From positions 1 to 64,000 of the forward strand of contig CAYLME010000001.1 of NCBI GenBank assembly GCA_964384585.1: DNA of 64,000 bases, written 5' to 3'. Positions 50,435 to 61,200 of this stretch are shown here, in pieces. Made by a program: the position numbers and the translations under genes. Below the pieces are notes generated by a model. It ran no database searches and had not been told where the DNA came from. It saw only the letters and a list, made by a program, of their open reading frames with translations. The first letter of the stretch is position 1, and each line of letters starts with the position of its first letter. Source of the stretch: DASTYK01 sp964384585 (GTDB lineage Bacteria; Gemmatimonadota; Gemmatimonadetes; Longimicrobiales; RSA9).

Positions 50435-50824
50435 TCAGGACTGGCCGCGTGTCGTTACCTCGATCACGCCGCCGACATGCCCGGTGCCATAGCGCGTGGT
50501 CGCGTCGCTCGCGCTGAGGAAGCGCATTTCCTGCACGTCCATGCTGCGCAGGCTGCGCAGCACGTCCGGCGTGCCGTAGCGCACGCCGTTCACGTATACG
50601 ACCGGAAGGCTGGAGCTGGGATCCTGGATCGAGGTCTGGCCTCGCGGCGACAGGAAATGCGGCCGCAGTTGCTGTACTACTTCGTACGCCGTGCTGACGT
50701 TGACCGATTCGATCTCTGCCCGCGTGATCAGGTTGCGTGCGCCGAGGGATCGGCTCCTGCCGCTGCTGGCGCAGGCACTCACGAGAAGCGCAAGCAGCAC
50801 GAGATAGGAAATCCGCCGAATCAT
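50435..50824 (-). CDS. Stand-alone TonB-plug-like lipoprotein
   Basis: A 129-residue lipoprotein ('ISYLVLLALLVSACASSG', Cys18). The mature part matches the end of the plug domain of SusC/TonB-dependent receptors: 'PVVYVNGVRYGTPDVLRSL', then 'MDVQEMRFLSASDATTRYGT' and 'GHVGGVIEVTTRG', compared with the receptor pattern 'V.V.DG....' and 'I..IEVLK.ASA.AIYG..GANGVI.ITT'. No barrel follows, so it cannot itself be a transporter. It is probably a periplasm-facing partner, scaffold or decoy. It is divergent from the M20 gene. Confidence 0.75.
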   Translation of the reverse strand: MIRRISYLVLLALLVSACASSGRSRSLGARNLITRAEIESVNVSTAYEVVQQLRPHFLSPRGQTSIQDPSSSLPVVYVNGVRYGTPDVLRSLRSMDVQEMRFLSASDATTRYGTGHVGGVIEVTTRGQS

Positions 50825-51026
50825 CGGATGGCTCCGTCAGGGGTATGCGCGATTCTACCGCCGCGAGCGCTTCGGCCGCAACGGGATCGGGACGGATCTG
50901 CGCCGGCGATGCGTTGCGGCGCGTGGGACACGGATGTACGGTTCCCTACACCTCACAAGGATGCGCCCGGCACCGCACGCCGATTACGCGTGCGGCCGCC
51001 GTCGCCAATCACGCCCGGAGAAGCTC

Positions 51027-52613
<1,587 letters not shown>

Positions 52614-52623
52614 CCTGTTCATC

Positions 52624-52944
52624 AACCGCTGAGCGCGCGAAGGACGCTGAGGTTCAACAGCAACGGAATTTTACGACTGAGGACACAGCGGACACGGAGT
52701 CTGCGTTGGCTGCGTGAAGCGCAGCGACAGTTGCGGATTTCTTTTTTGGGTTGCTTTCCGGACGGCGAAGGTTGATCGCGTTGCGTCACCTGCGTGGACG
52801 TGGAAGCTGACTACAACAAGGGTATGCCAGCTGTGCATCGCAACAGCGGATTCGCGGTGAGTTGCTCCGTGTTCTCTGTGCCCTCTGCGGTAGAAGAATT
52901 CCGTTGCTGTTGGTTTCTCAGCGCCCTTTGCGCCCTCAGCGGTT
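52624..52944. repeat. MITE-like intergenic inverted-repeat element
   Basis: The 342 bases between convergent genes carry long imperfect inverted arms: 52624-52699 and 52865-52944. The arms read AACCGCTGAGCGCGCGAAGG and, on the other strand, AACCGCTGAGGGCGCAAAGG. They then share CAACAGCAACGGAATT and GACACGGAG / GAACACGGAG. About 165 bp of non-coding spacer lies between. The spacer is less GC-rich than the neighbourhood (TTTCTTTTTTGGG) and has no ORF of note. This looks like a non-autonomous mobile or structured intergenic repeat. Confidence 0.75.
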
Positions 52945-52955
52945 AGACTGGAGTT

Positions 52956-54211
52956 CTATCGAGGTGGCAGGACATCGTGCCCGGCCAGGTCCCGGTAGGT
53001 GGCATAGCCGCCGCTGCGAACCCGGTCGATGAAGCTGCCGGCGGGTTGCGCGAGCTGGACGCTGCCATAGCCGGGAACGGCATGGCTGGCGAGTGAGGGT
53101 GGGCCGCCGCGGAAGACGGAGCGGATGAAGAGGGCGTCGTCGTGCCAGGGGAGCCGGGCAACATTGTCGGCGAACGCTCCGAAGGTGCCGCTCCGGAACA
53201 GGTAGTACTCGACGTTGGACGTGTAGAACACGCGCACTTCAGTCTCGTCCGCCTGCAGCTCTTCGGCGATCGCGCGCAGCGCATGCGTGCCCGAGAAGTC
53301 ACCGATGACCGGGATGATCCTGTCCTGCTGCTGCATCTGACGCAGGTACCGGTAGGATGCCTCATCGACGAACGCGCCTGCAGCAACGCCGTTGCGATCC
53401 GTTTCTGTCAGGAGGTCGCGCAACGTGGGATAGTGTGCCAGCGGTGCGCGGCCGTGACTTTCGAAACGCAGTGACAGGCCCTGCGCGGCGAACGCCTGGT
53501 GTATGCGCGCGATCGTCGCGTGGTCCTCGTCGTCGAGCGGATAGCCGTAACGCTCGATGCGCGCCCGCACATCGCGCTGCACGCGCGCCAGTTCCTCCGG
53601 ATCCGCCGGCGTGCTGTCGATCCACCTGACGATCTCCTCCAGCGTTTTGTCGCCCTGGTCATCCGGATCCGCCGATGCGACTGCAGACCTGGAACACCGG
53701 ACGCAGTCTGCGCAGGTGAACCGGCAGAATGGATACTGCCCGATACGGCATCGCGATCGTGCGACGCCAGCGATCGGCCGGTCAGACCGGCCAGGTATGC
53801 CACTCGATCCGGGGAGCGTTCGAACAATGCCTTGAACAACAGGTGCACCAGCAGGTTGTCGCGGCGAATGTCCAGAATGTACGCGACATGCGGTCGCAAT
53901 AGCGCGATGTACGCGAAATTCTGATCGGGGCCGACGCCGATGTACGCACCGCCACCGGCGCGCACGCGCAGTGCGGGCGCCACGTGCAGGTAGGAGCGCT
54001 CGTTCGAGATGAGGTTGTCGGTGTCGAAATAGCCGCCCGGCTCGGACAGGCGGAGGATATGCGCGCCGAATGTCGTGTCACGCTGCACGCGCGGGCCGGC
54101 CGAAACCAGCTCCCACGGCAACGACTCCAGCGACCGCGGCGGCGCCACGAAGAGTACGCCGCCCAGCACCATGGCCAGTACCGCCGCCACTGCAATCGAT
54201 CGCGTACGCAT
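52956..54211 (-). pseudogene. Frameshifted exported protein gene of unknown function
   Basis: Two overlapping frames give one protein-like product. The upstream frame (ATG 54211, ribosome site GGAGG) encodes a signal anchor 'VAAVLAMVLGGVLFVAPP', then 'GGYFDTDNLISNERSYLHVA', 'GGGAYIGVGPDQNFAYIALL' and 'DIRRDNLLVHLLFKALFERS', and turns into Arg-rich nonsense after about 53775. The other frame becomes protein-like from about 53680: 'DPDDQGDKTLEEIVRWID', 'YGYPLDDEDHATIARIHQAF', 'SGTHALRAIAEELQADETEV' and 'RVFYTSNVEYYLFRSGTFGA', ending at 52956. The total length is not a multiple of three. The joined product resembles a conserved family of unknown function (I recall Leptospira LIC_10091-like proteins, not verified). 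It may be a sequencing indel or a true pseudogene. Confidence 0.72.
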
Positions 54212-54311
54212 GGATGGTCCTCCGCTACGGCCGGAAAATGGAGTATACCGTCGTACTCACGGCTGCGGCAGCATTTTTTTCGTCACGGCGCGCGTTGCGT
54301 CCGGCACTGCA

Positions 54312-54411
54312 NNNNNNNNNNNNNNNNNNNNNNNNNNNNNNNNNNNNNNNNNNNNNNNNNNNNNNNNNNNNNNNNNNNNNNNNNNNNNNNNNNNNNNNNN
54401 NNNNNNNNNNN
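54312..54411. other. Assembly gap (100 N)
   Basis: Exactly 100 N, the usual placeholder for a gap of unknown size. The right edge runs into a 14-bp tandem repeat. The left edge, GCATTTTTTTCGTCACGGCG, is not repetitive. Confidence 0.99.
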
Positions 54412-54415
54412 GACC

Positions 54416-54471
54416 GGACCTGACCGACCGAACCTGGCGGACTGGGCCTGACGGACTGGACCTTACCGGGC
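54416..54471. repeat. 14-bp tandem repeat next to the gap
   Basis: Four 14-base units abut: GGACCTGACCGACC, GAACCTGGCGGACT, GGGCCTGACGGACT and GGACCTTACCGGGC, consensus GGACCTGACGGACT. The array begins 4 bases after the N run and probably extends into it. Confidence 0.75.
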
Positions 54472-54495
54472 CGGATGATCGTAGACGGAGCCTGC

Positions 54496-55017
54496 ATGCG
54501 GTATTTCCTCATTTTCGCCGTCATCCTCGTCGTCACCCCGGCCGCAGCCCGGGCACAGGGGATCGCAGTCGAAGGTGGCGGCACCTGGCTCGAGGGGCGC
54601 GACGACATGGCGCTCTCCTGGGGCCTCGGGCTGTACCTCCCGACGGGCGATCGCACGATCGCCGGCATCCACTACGTCCAGTGGACGGAGGGCGACGGCA
54701 CCGACCGGCTCGAGCGCTGCGGCGAGGATGGCTGCCACGGCGCAGGCCTGCACCTGCTCTACCGGGTCGCCGGCAGCACGAGCTACGGCTGGTTCCTCGG
54801 CGGCGGAATCGACCTCTACGAGCGCGTGGTGCCCGCGGCGGATGCCGACGAACACGACAGCGAGTACCTGGGTGCCTGGTCCCTTGCCACCCTCGTCGCC
54901 CGCGGCATCTCCGACAACCTGTCGGTATACGCACGTGGGGTCATTAGCTCCCGCACCCCCGAGATCGACCTGCGCAGCGCGTACGTCCACGTCGGCCTGG
55001 TCGTCCGCCCCTTCTGA
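54496..55017 (+). CDS. Outer membrane beta-barrel protein
   Basis: A 173-residue exported protein: signal 'FLIFAVILVVTPAAARAQ'. The mature chain has amphipathic strands 'GIAVEGGGTWLEGRDDMALS', 'GLGLYLPTGDRTIAGIHYVQ', 'GAGLHLLYRVAGSTSYGWFL', 'ATLVARGISDNLSVYARGVI' and the terminal 'AYVHVGLVVRPF' with the C-terminal Phe of barrels. 'RCGEDGCHG' holds two Cys, possibly a disulfide. ATG 54496 follows ACGGAG. It lies between the minisatellite and the RND operon promoter. A role in the efflux locus is not shown. Confidence 0.75.
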   Translation: MRYFLIFAVILVVTPAAARAQGIAVEGGGTWLEGRDDMALSWGLGLYLPTGDRTIAGIHYVQWTEGDGTDRLERCGEDGCHGAGLHLLYRVAGSTSYGWFLGGGIDLYERVVPAADADEHDSEYLGAWSLATLVARGISDNLSVYARGVISSRTPEIDLRSAYVHVGLVVRPF

Positions 55018-55036
55018 GCCGCCGCGCGTCATCTTC

Positions 55037-55060
55037 ATCGTACAGTATTGACTGTACGAT
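55037..55060. promoter_or_regulatory. Palindromic operator, probable MarR/GbsR binding site
   Basis: ATCGTACAGT-ATTG-ACTGTACGAT is a perfect inverted repeat with 10-base arms and a 4-base centre. It overlaps the -35 box of the promoter that drives the regulator/RND operon, an ideal place for repression by the encoded dimeric regulator. Confidence 0.8.
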
Positions 55061-55076
55061 CTGGATTGTTTATGGT
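55048..55076 (+). promoter_or_regulatory. Sigma-70-type promoter of the RND efflux operon
   Basis: TTGACT (55048-55053), a 17-base spacer, then TATGGT (55071-55076). Five of six -35 bases and four of six -10 bases match consensus. Transcription would start near 55083, about 25 bases before the regulator ATG at 55108. Confidence 0.75.
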
Positions 55077-55107
55077 TCGCGCGTCGGGCTGACCAGGAGT
55101 GGACGGT

Positions 55108-55587
55108 ATGGGTATGGACGAACGGACCGAGCAGTTCCTAGAGCGGATGGGGCAGCTTTTCGAAGCGGAGGCCGGACCGCGGATCGCGGGCCGGCTTTTT
55201 GGGTTGCTGGTACTGACGCCCGGTGCGCTGTCGCTGGACGAGATTGCCGAGGAACTGCGGGTGAGCAAGGCAAGTGTGAGTGCGAACGCGCGCTTGCTGG
55301 AGTCGATGCACATGATCAGCCGGGTTACGCGGCCTGGTGATCGACGCGACTACTACGAGGTGACGGAAGACACGCAGCGGCGCATGATCGAGATGCGCAT
55401 GGAGCGGCTGCAGCAGTTTCGCGAGGTGTTCGAGCAGGGGCTCGACACGGCAGCGGCGGAGGAATCGGTGGTGCGTGAGCGGCTGCGGTCATTCGGCCGT
55501 TCGTTCGAGGTGATTACGGACATGATGCGCCGGTTGCGCGAGGACCGTGATGCGGTCGCGCCGGGCGGATCACGGGGGAACATATGA
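55108..55587 (+). CDS. MarR/GbsR-family transcriptional regulator
   Basis: A 159-residue winged-helix regulator. The ATG at 55108 is best spaced from AGGAG; a GTG at 55099 overlaps that site. The DNA-binding part is 'PGALSLDEIAEELRVSKASV' and 'SANARLLESMHMISRVTRPG', with the wing 'GDRRDYYEVTEDTQRRM'. The C-terminal long helices ('MRMERLQQFREVFEQGLDTA', 'RLRSFGRSFEVITDMMRRLR') form the dimer. The GbsR-like layout is closest. It overlaps the following TolC gene by 4 bases and probably represses the operon through the palindrome at 55037. Confidence 0.9.
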   Translation: MGMDERTEQFLERMGQLFEAEAGPRIAGRLFGLLVLTPGALSLDEIAEELRVSKASVSANARLLESMHMISRVTRPGDRRDYYEVTEDTQRRMIEMRMERLQQFREVFEQGLDTAAAEESVVRERLRSFGRSFEVITDMMRRLREDRDAVAPGGSRGNI

Positions 55588-57059
55588 GAGTGAGGACGTG
55601 GCTGGCGGCGGTGGTCGGGTTCGGTCTGCTGATGGCGCCGGACATGGCATCTGCGCAGGTCGTCGCGGCGCGTGACACGATCGGGCTGAGCCTGGAGGAG
55701 GCGCTCGATCGGTCGCTCGAGCGTTCGGAAGAGGTCCGTATCGCTGCAGCGCAGGCGGATCGTGCCGGGGCGGAGGTGGGTGTTGCGCGCTCGAACCTGC
55801 TGCCGCAGGTGAACACGCAGCTGGCCTACACGCGCACGCTGCGCTCGGTGTTCCAGGGAGGCGGCTTCGAGATCCCGGACAGTCTTCGTTTCGAGCCGGA
55901 CAGCGCGGCGTCGGTAAGCGAGCGACTGCGCTATCTCGAGGAGAACGTACCGAATGCCGCCTTCGAGTCGCTGGGCAGCCTTTTCACGAATCTCCCGTTC
56001 GGCCAGGAGCACGCGTGGAACGCCATTGCGACGCTGCAGCAGCCATTGTTCGCGCCGGCGGCCGTATCGGGCGTGCAGCTGGCGCGCCGTGCGGCGGAAG
56101 CGGCGCGCGCGTCGTACGAGGAAGCGGTATCGGATGTGACGTTGCAGGTGACGCAGGCGTACCTGAACGCGGTGCTGGCTGAGCAGACGGCCGAGATCGT
56201 TGCGGCGAGCGTCGAGCTTGCGCAGGCGCACCTGGCGCAGGTTCGCCTGCAGTTCGATGCAGGCGTTGCATCCGAGCTGGACGTGCTGCGTGCGGAAGTC
56301 GAGCTGGAGAACCTGCGACCGCAGCTGGCGCAGGCGAACAACGGGCGCGACCTCGCGGTTGCGAACCTGAAGCGGCTGGTGAACATACCGGCGAGCACGG
56401 AAGTGCGGCTGACGACATCGTTGACGGGCGCGGGCGCACTGGAAGCAATGGCGGTCGACCTTCCCACGCTCGCGGAAGCCGACGCGGTACTGGACAGCCG
56501 TGCGAGCGTGCGTGCGGCGCGTGCGAACGTCGCGATGATGGAGGAACAGGCGGACATCGCACGCTCTGCGTTCCTGCCTTCTGTCTACCTGCAGGGCAAC
56601 ATGGCACGCCAGGCGTTCCCCAACGGCTTCATGCCGGGCGGCAACGACTGGCGTGATGACTGGAACGTCGGCTTCGCCGTGAGCTGGCCGTTGTTCCAGG
56701 GCATGCGTCGCAAGGCCGAGGTCGATGCGGCGAACGCGCAGGTTCGCCAGGCGGAGCTGCAGACGGCACAGCTCGAGGAGGGCGTGCGTCTCGAGTATGA
56801 TGGTGCACTGCGCGAGCTCGAGCGTGCGCGTCTGCAGATGGACGCCGCCGGCACGACGGTGGGTCAGGCTCAGCGCGTCTATGAGCTGACCGAGCTGCGC
56901 TTCCGCGAGGGTCTCGCTACGCAGCTCGATGTATCGGATGCACGGCTCGCGCTTCAGCAGGCGCGACTGAACGAAGTAACGGCATACCACGATTATCATC
57001 TCGCGCTGGTGAATGCGCTGCGCGCGCTGGGCCGGCCGGCAACGGAGCTGGTCCGCTGA
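55584..57059 (+). CDS. TolC-family outer membrane channel (RND operon)
   Basis: A 491-residue TolC-like channel with signal 'WLAAVVGFGLLMAPDMASAQ'. OEP repeats: 'GLSLEEALDRSLERSEEVRI', 'ARSNLLPQVNTQLAYTRTLR', 'VTQAYLNAVLAEQTAEIVAA', 'LRPQLAQANNGRDLAVANLK', 'FLPSVYLQGNMARQAFPNGF', 'GFAVSWPLFQGMRRKAEVDA' and 'FREGLATQLDVSDARLALQQ'. It provides the outer membrane duct for the downstream RND pump. It overlaps the regulator by 4 bases (ATGA). The adaptor gene follows after 19 bases. Confidence 0.94.
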   Translation: MRVRTWLAAVVGFGLLMAPDMASAQVVAARDTIGLSLEEALDRSLERSEEVRIAAAQADRAGAEVGVARSNLLPQVNTQLAYTRTLRSVFQGGGFEIPDSLRFEPDSAASVSERLRYLEENVPNAAFESLGSLFTNLPFGQEHAWNAIATLQQPLFAPAAVSGVQLARRAAEAARASYEEAVSDVTLQVTQAYLNAVLAEQTAEIVAASVELAQAHLAQVRLQFDAGVASELDVLRAEVELENLRPQLAQANNGRDLAVANLKRLVNIPASTEVRLTTSLTGAGALEAMAVDLPTLAEADAVLDSRASVRAARANVAMMEEQADIARSAFLPSVYLQGNMARQAFPNGFMPGGNDWRDDWNVGFAVSWPLFQGMRRKAEVDAANAQVRQAELQTAQLEEGVRLEYDGALRELERARLQMDAAGTTVGQAQRVYELTELRFREGLATQLDVSDARLALQQARLNEVTAYHDYHLALVNALRALGRPATELVR

Positions 57060-57078
57060 GCGGATCGTGGAATCGACA

Positions 57079-58248
57079 ATGAGAACGGAACGACACGTGA
57101 CCATACAGAACAGTCAATCGATGCGCGCCGGCGCAGTGCTCGCTCTCGTCGCGCTTCTTGCCGCGTGTGGTGGATCTGACCAGCAGGCGCAGGCGACGGT
57201 GGACACTTCGGACGTCATCGTGCTGCAGCCGACCGACGTCGCAACTGCACAGCTCGAGAGTGTTGCGCAGGGCGTGCTGCTGACGGGCACGCTGAATCCG
57301 TATCGCATCGCGGAAGTGCGCGCACAGGTGCCGGGCATGGTTTCGGCGATCCGCGTGGATCGTGGCGATCCCGTGTCGGCGGGCCAGGTGATGGCCGTGC
57401 TCGACGCGCAGGGCATCCGCAGTTCTGCGGCGGGCGCGCGAGCGCAGGTAGCGGCGGCAGAGGCGAACCTCGCGCTGGCGCAGCAGCGCTACGAGTCATC
57501 GCGCAAGCTGTATGAGGCGGGTGCGATTTCGCAGATCGACTTCCAGGCGGCACAGGCGGCGCTCGAAGCCGCGCGCGGCCAGCTTGCCGCGGCGCAGGCG
57601 CAGTCGGCGAGCGCTTCGGAATCCGCACGACAGGCCACGATCACCGCGCCGTTTGCCGGCGAGGTGAGTTCACGGATGGTGAACGTGGGTGAGGCCGTCA
57701 ATCCGGGGCAGGCGCTGTTCCAGGTCGTCAATTCGACGGCGCTCGAGCTTGCGGGTCAGATCCCGGTGCGCGCGGCGTCCAGCGTGCAGCGCGGTCAGCC
57801 CGTCGAGTTCACGATCGACGCGTATCCGGGCCAGGTCTTCGTTGGTGAAGTCGAGCGCGTGGAGCCGATCGCGGACCCGACGACGCGCCGTGTCGGCGTG
57901 TACCTGCGCATGCCGAATACGGGTCGCACGCTGGTCGGCGGGTTGTATGCGACGGGCCGCATCGTGACCGGCGCGCAGGACAGCGTCATCGTCGTCCCGG
58001 CGCAGGCGGTGCGCGAGCAGGGTGGCGGCACACACGTGTGGGTGATCGCCAACGACGTACTCGAGCAGCGGCCGGTTACGGTCGGCAGCATGGATCGGTC
58101 GCGCGGTACGGCAGGAATCGTGTCGGGCCTGCAGCCGGGTGAGCAGGTGCTGATTGCACCGGGCAATGCCCGTGCTGGCACGCAGGTTCGTATCAGTGGC
58201 GTGCCGGCAGCGAGCCCGGCGGAAGCAGAGCCGGAGGCACAGCGATGA
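57079..58248 (+). CDS. RND efflux periplasmic adaptor (HlyD/AcrA-type) lipoprotein
   Basis: A 389-residue membrane fusion protein. The lipobox is 'GAVLALVALLAACGG'; an ATG at 57121 would start right at the signal peptide, so the first 14 residues are uncertain. Domains in order: 'LLTGTLNPYRIAEVRAQVPG' (barrel-sandwich), 'AAAEANLALAQQRYESSRKL' (helical hairpin), 'ATITAPFAGEVSSRMVNVGE' (lipoyl half), 'TIDAYPGQVFVGEVERVEPI' (beta-barrel) and 'VVPAQAVREQGGGTHVWVIA' (membrane-proximal). It links the pump to the TolC channel. It overlaps the pump gene by 4 bases. Confidence 0.94.
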   Translation: MRTERHVTIQNSQSMRAGAVLALVALLAACGGSDQQAQATVDTSDVIVLQPTDVATAQLESVAQGVLLTGTLNPYRIAEVRAQVPGMVSAIRVDRGDPVSAGQVMAVLDAQGIRSSAAGARAQVAAAEANLALAQQRYESSRKLYEAGAISQIDFQAAQAALEAARGQLAAAQAQSASASESARQATITAPFAGEVSSRMVNVGEAVNPGQALFQVVNSTALELAGQIPVRAASSVQRGQPVEFTIDAYPGQVFVGEVERVEPIADPTTRRVGVYLRMPNTGRTLVGGLYATGRIVTGAQDSVIVVPAQAVREQGGGTHVWVIANDVLEQRPVTVGSMDRSRGTAGIVSGLQPGEQVLIAPGNARAGTQVRISGVPAASPAEAEPEAQR

Positions 58249-61200
58249 GTCATGACAACGGGTCGCGTGATGCGACGCCTCATGGACCGACGCCGCCTGA
58301 GCGCGGCCCGACGGGCGCTGACCACCAGGAAGCGCTCGGTGGTGGCCTGAGCGGCACGTCGATCCGGCGGCCAATTTTCACGCTGATGATGATGCTCGGC
58401 CTGATCGTGCTGGGCCTCTTCAGCTACAACCGACTGCCGATCGACCAGTTCCCGGACGTCGAGATTCCGGTCGTCGCCGTGCAGACGATCTATCCGGGTG
58501 CGAGCCCGGAGACGATCGAGCGCGAGGTGACGCGCCCCATGGAAGAGGCGTTCAACCCCGTCGAGGGCGTGGACCGGATCTCGTCGAACTCGCTCGAGGG
58601 TGCGTCACTCATCATCGTCGAGTTCGAGCTCGGCCGTGACAACGACCAGGCGGCCCAGGACATCCGTTCGCGCATCGAAGGCATCCGGCGGACGCTGCCG
58701 CAGAGTATCGAGGAGCCGATCGTCAGCAAGTTCGACTTTGCGGCCCAGCCGATCCTCTCGCTGGCGCTCGCATCGAACAACCTGAGCGTGCCCGACCTGA
58801 CGCGCCTTGCCGACGAGGACGTGCGGCGCGCGATCGAGTCGGTGTCCGGTGTCGGTAACGTCGACGTTGCGGGCGGCCTGTTGCGCGAAGTGCGCGTGTT
58901 CGTCGATCCGACGCAGCTCGATGCCTACGGCATCTCGACCGGCGAGGTGATCGGCGCACTGCAGCGCCAGAACATGGAGATCCCGGCGGGCCGTGTGGAG
59001 CGGGGTGTGTCGGAGGAGCTCGTGCGTGTCACGGGCCGCGTCCAGGACGCGAGCGATTTCGAGAATGTCATCGTTGCAACACGCAACGGCATGCCGATCC
59101 GGCTCAGCCAGGTCGCGCGCGTGCTCGATGGCACCGAGGAGGAGCGATCGGTCGCGCTCGTCAACGAGCGCCGGGCAGTGTCGCTCGACGTAGTGAAGAT
59201 CTCGGGCGCAAACACGGTCCAGGTCGCCGACGAGGTGAAGGAGCTCATGGGTGAGCTGCAGACGACGCTGCCGCAGGGTGTCGAGCTGATCCTCGTGCGT
59301 GACAACTCCGAGGTCATTCGCCACTCCGTCGAGGACGTGATCTTCGAGCTCATACTCGGCGCGATCCTGACGATCATCGTCGTCATGCTGTTCCTGAACG
59401 ACTGGAAGGCGACGGTAATCACCTCGCTTGCACTGCCGGTTTCCGTGATCTCCGCGTTCATCCTGATGAACGCGCTGGGCTTCACGCTGAACGTACTGAC
59501 GCTGATGGGCCTCTCACTCTCCATCGGCATCCTGATCGACGACGCGATCGTCGTGATCGAGAACATCGTGCGGCATCGCGAGATGGGCGAGGACCATTTC
59601 ACTGCTGCCGGTCTCGGCACGCGCGAGATCTTCCTCGCGGTCATGGCGACCACGCTCTCGATCGTTGCGGTGTTCGTGCCCGTCGCGTTCATGGGCGGCA
59701 TCATCGGCCGGTTCTTCTTCCAGTTCGGCATGACAGTCGCCTGGGCGGTGCTCGTATCGCTGTTCGTTTCGTTCACACTGACACCGATGCTCTCCGCCTG
59801 GTGGGGCGTCGAGCCGCAGACGGCAGGTCAATCGAAGAACCCGCTGTCACGGCTGATCGCTCGTTTCAACCGCTGGTTCGACCGGCTGGCGGACCGCTAC
59901 CGCGCTGTCATCGAATGGGCACTCAACCACCGCAGGGCGACGCTCGGCATCGCAACCGCTTCGTTCGTCGGTGCGTTCCTGCTGTTCCCGTTCATTGGCG
60001 GCGGCTTCATGCCGGAGTCTGACGAGGGTGCGTTCGCCGTAGCGTTCGAGACACCGGAAGGCAGCTCACTGGCATACACGGAGTCGAAAGCGCGCCAGAT
60101 GATCGATGTGCTCCAGCAGTTCGAGGAGATCGATTACCTGTACACGACGATCGGCGCGGGCGCGACGGGGACCGTCACCACCGGCAACATCTACGTTGCA
60201 CTCACCGGCCTGGGTGAGCGCGATCGCAGCCAGCAGCAACTGATGGTGGCGGCGCGCGAGGCACTGCGTCCCGTGTTCGGCGTGCAGACCGCGATCATCG
60301 CCGCGGACAACATGGCGCAGAAGCCGCTGCAGGTGCAGATCATGGGTCCGGATGTAGACGAACTGCAGCGCCTGTCCGACGAGGTCGGCGAGCGCATGGC
60401 GCAGATCCCGGGCGTCGTCGATATCGAGCAGTCGCTCGGCCAGCCGCGTCCGGAGTACCGCATCGACGTGAACCGCGACCTCGCGAGTGAGCTCGGCCTC
60501 GACATCGGCCAGATCGCGGCAACCGTTCAGCCGCTGCTCGCGGGCCAGATCGCAACGACGTGGCAGGACCCGTCGGGTGAGGAGCGCGACGTCGTCGTGC
60601 AGGTCGCGCCGGAACAGCGCGCGTCGGTCGACAACCTCGAATCGCTGCCGATCGCGACGAGCACCCGCTCGGATCTCGGCGCGGCCGCCACCGTACCGCT
60701 CGGCCAGATCGCACGCATCGAGCGCGGATCCGCACCGGCACAGATCGACCGCATCGATCTTGCGCGCGTCGCGACCGTCAGCGCCTCCCTGCTGCCGGAT
60801 CTGTCCGTGTCCGAGGCATCGGCCGCCGTGCGAGCGGCAACGGCCGAGATCGGTGAGCAGAATCCTGCATATCAGATCCGGCTGGGCGGTGAGACGGAGC
60901 AGCTCGAGGAGACCGCGGGCTACGTCATCGAGGCGATCCTGCTCGCGATCATCCTGATCTTCCTGATCCTGGCGTCACAGTTCGAGTCGCTGACGCAGCC
61001 GTTCGCAATCATGCTCGCACTTCCGCTTTCGCTCGTGGGCGTGCTGCTCGCGCTGCTGCTTACGGACGACACGCTGAACATGATGTCGATGATCGGTGTG
61101 ATCATGTTGATGGGACTCGTGACGAAGAATGCGATCCTGCTCGTGGACAACGCGAACGAGCGACGGTCGCTCGGCGCCGACCGGTACACGGCACTGGTCG

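Noticed and set aside
52614..52955. Possible CRISPR array or tandem terminator between convergent genes
   Set aside because: There are only two repeat copies, inverted relative to each other, and no regular spacers, so an inverted-repeat element fits better.
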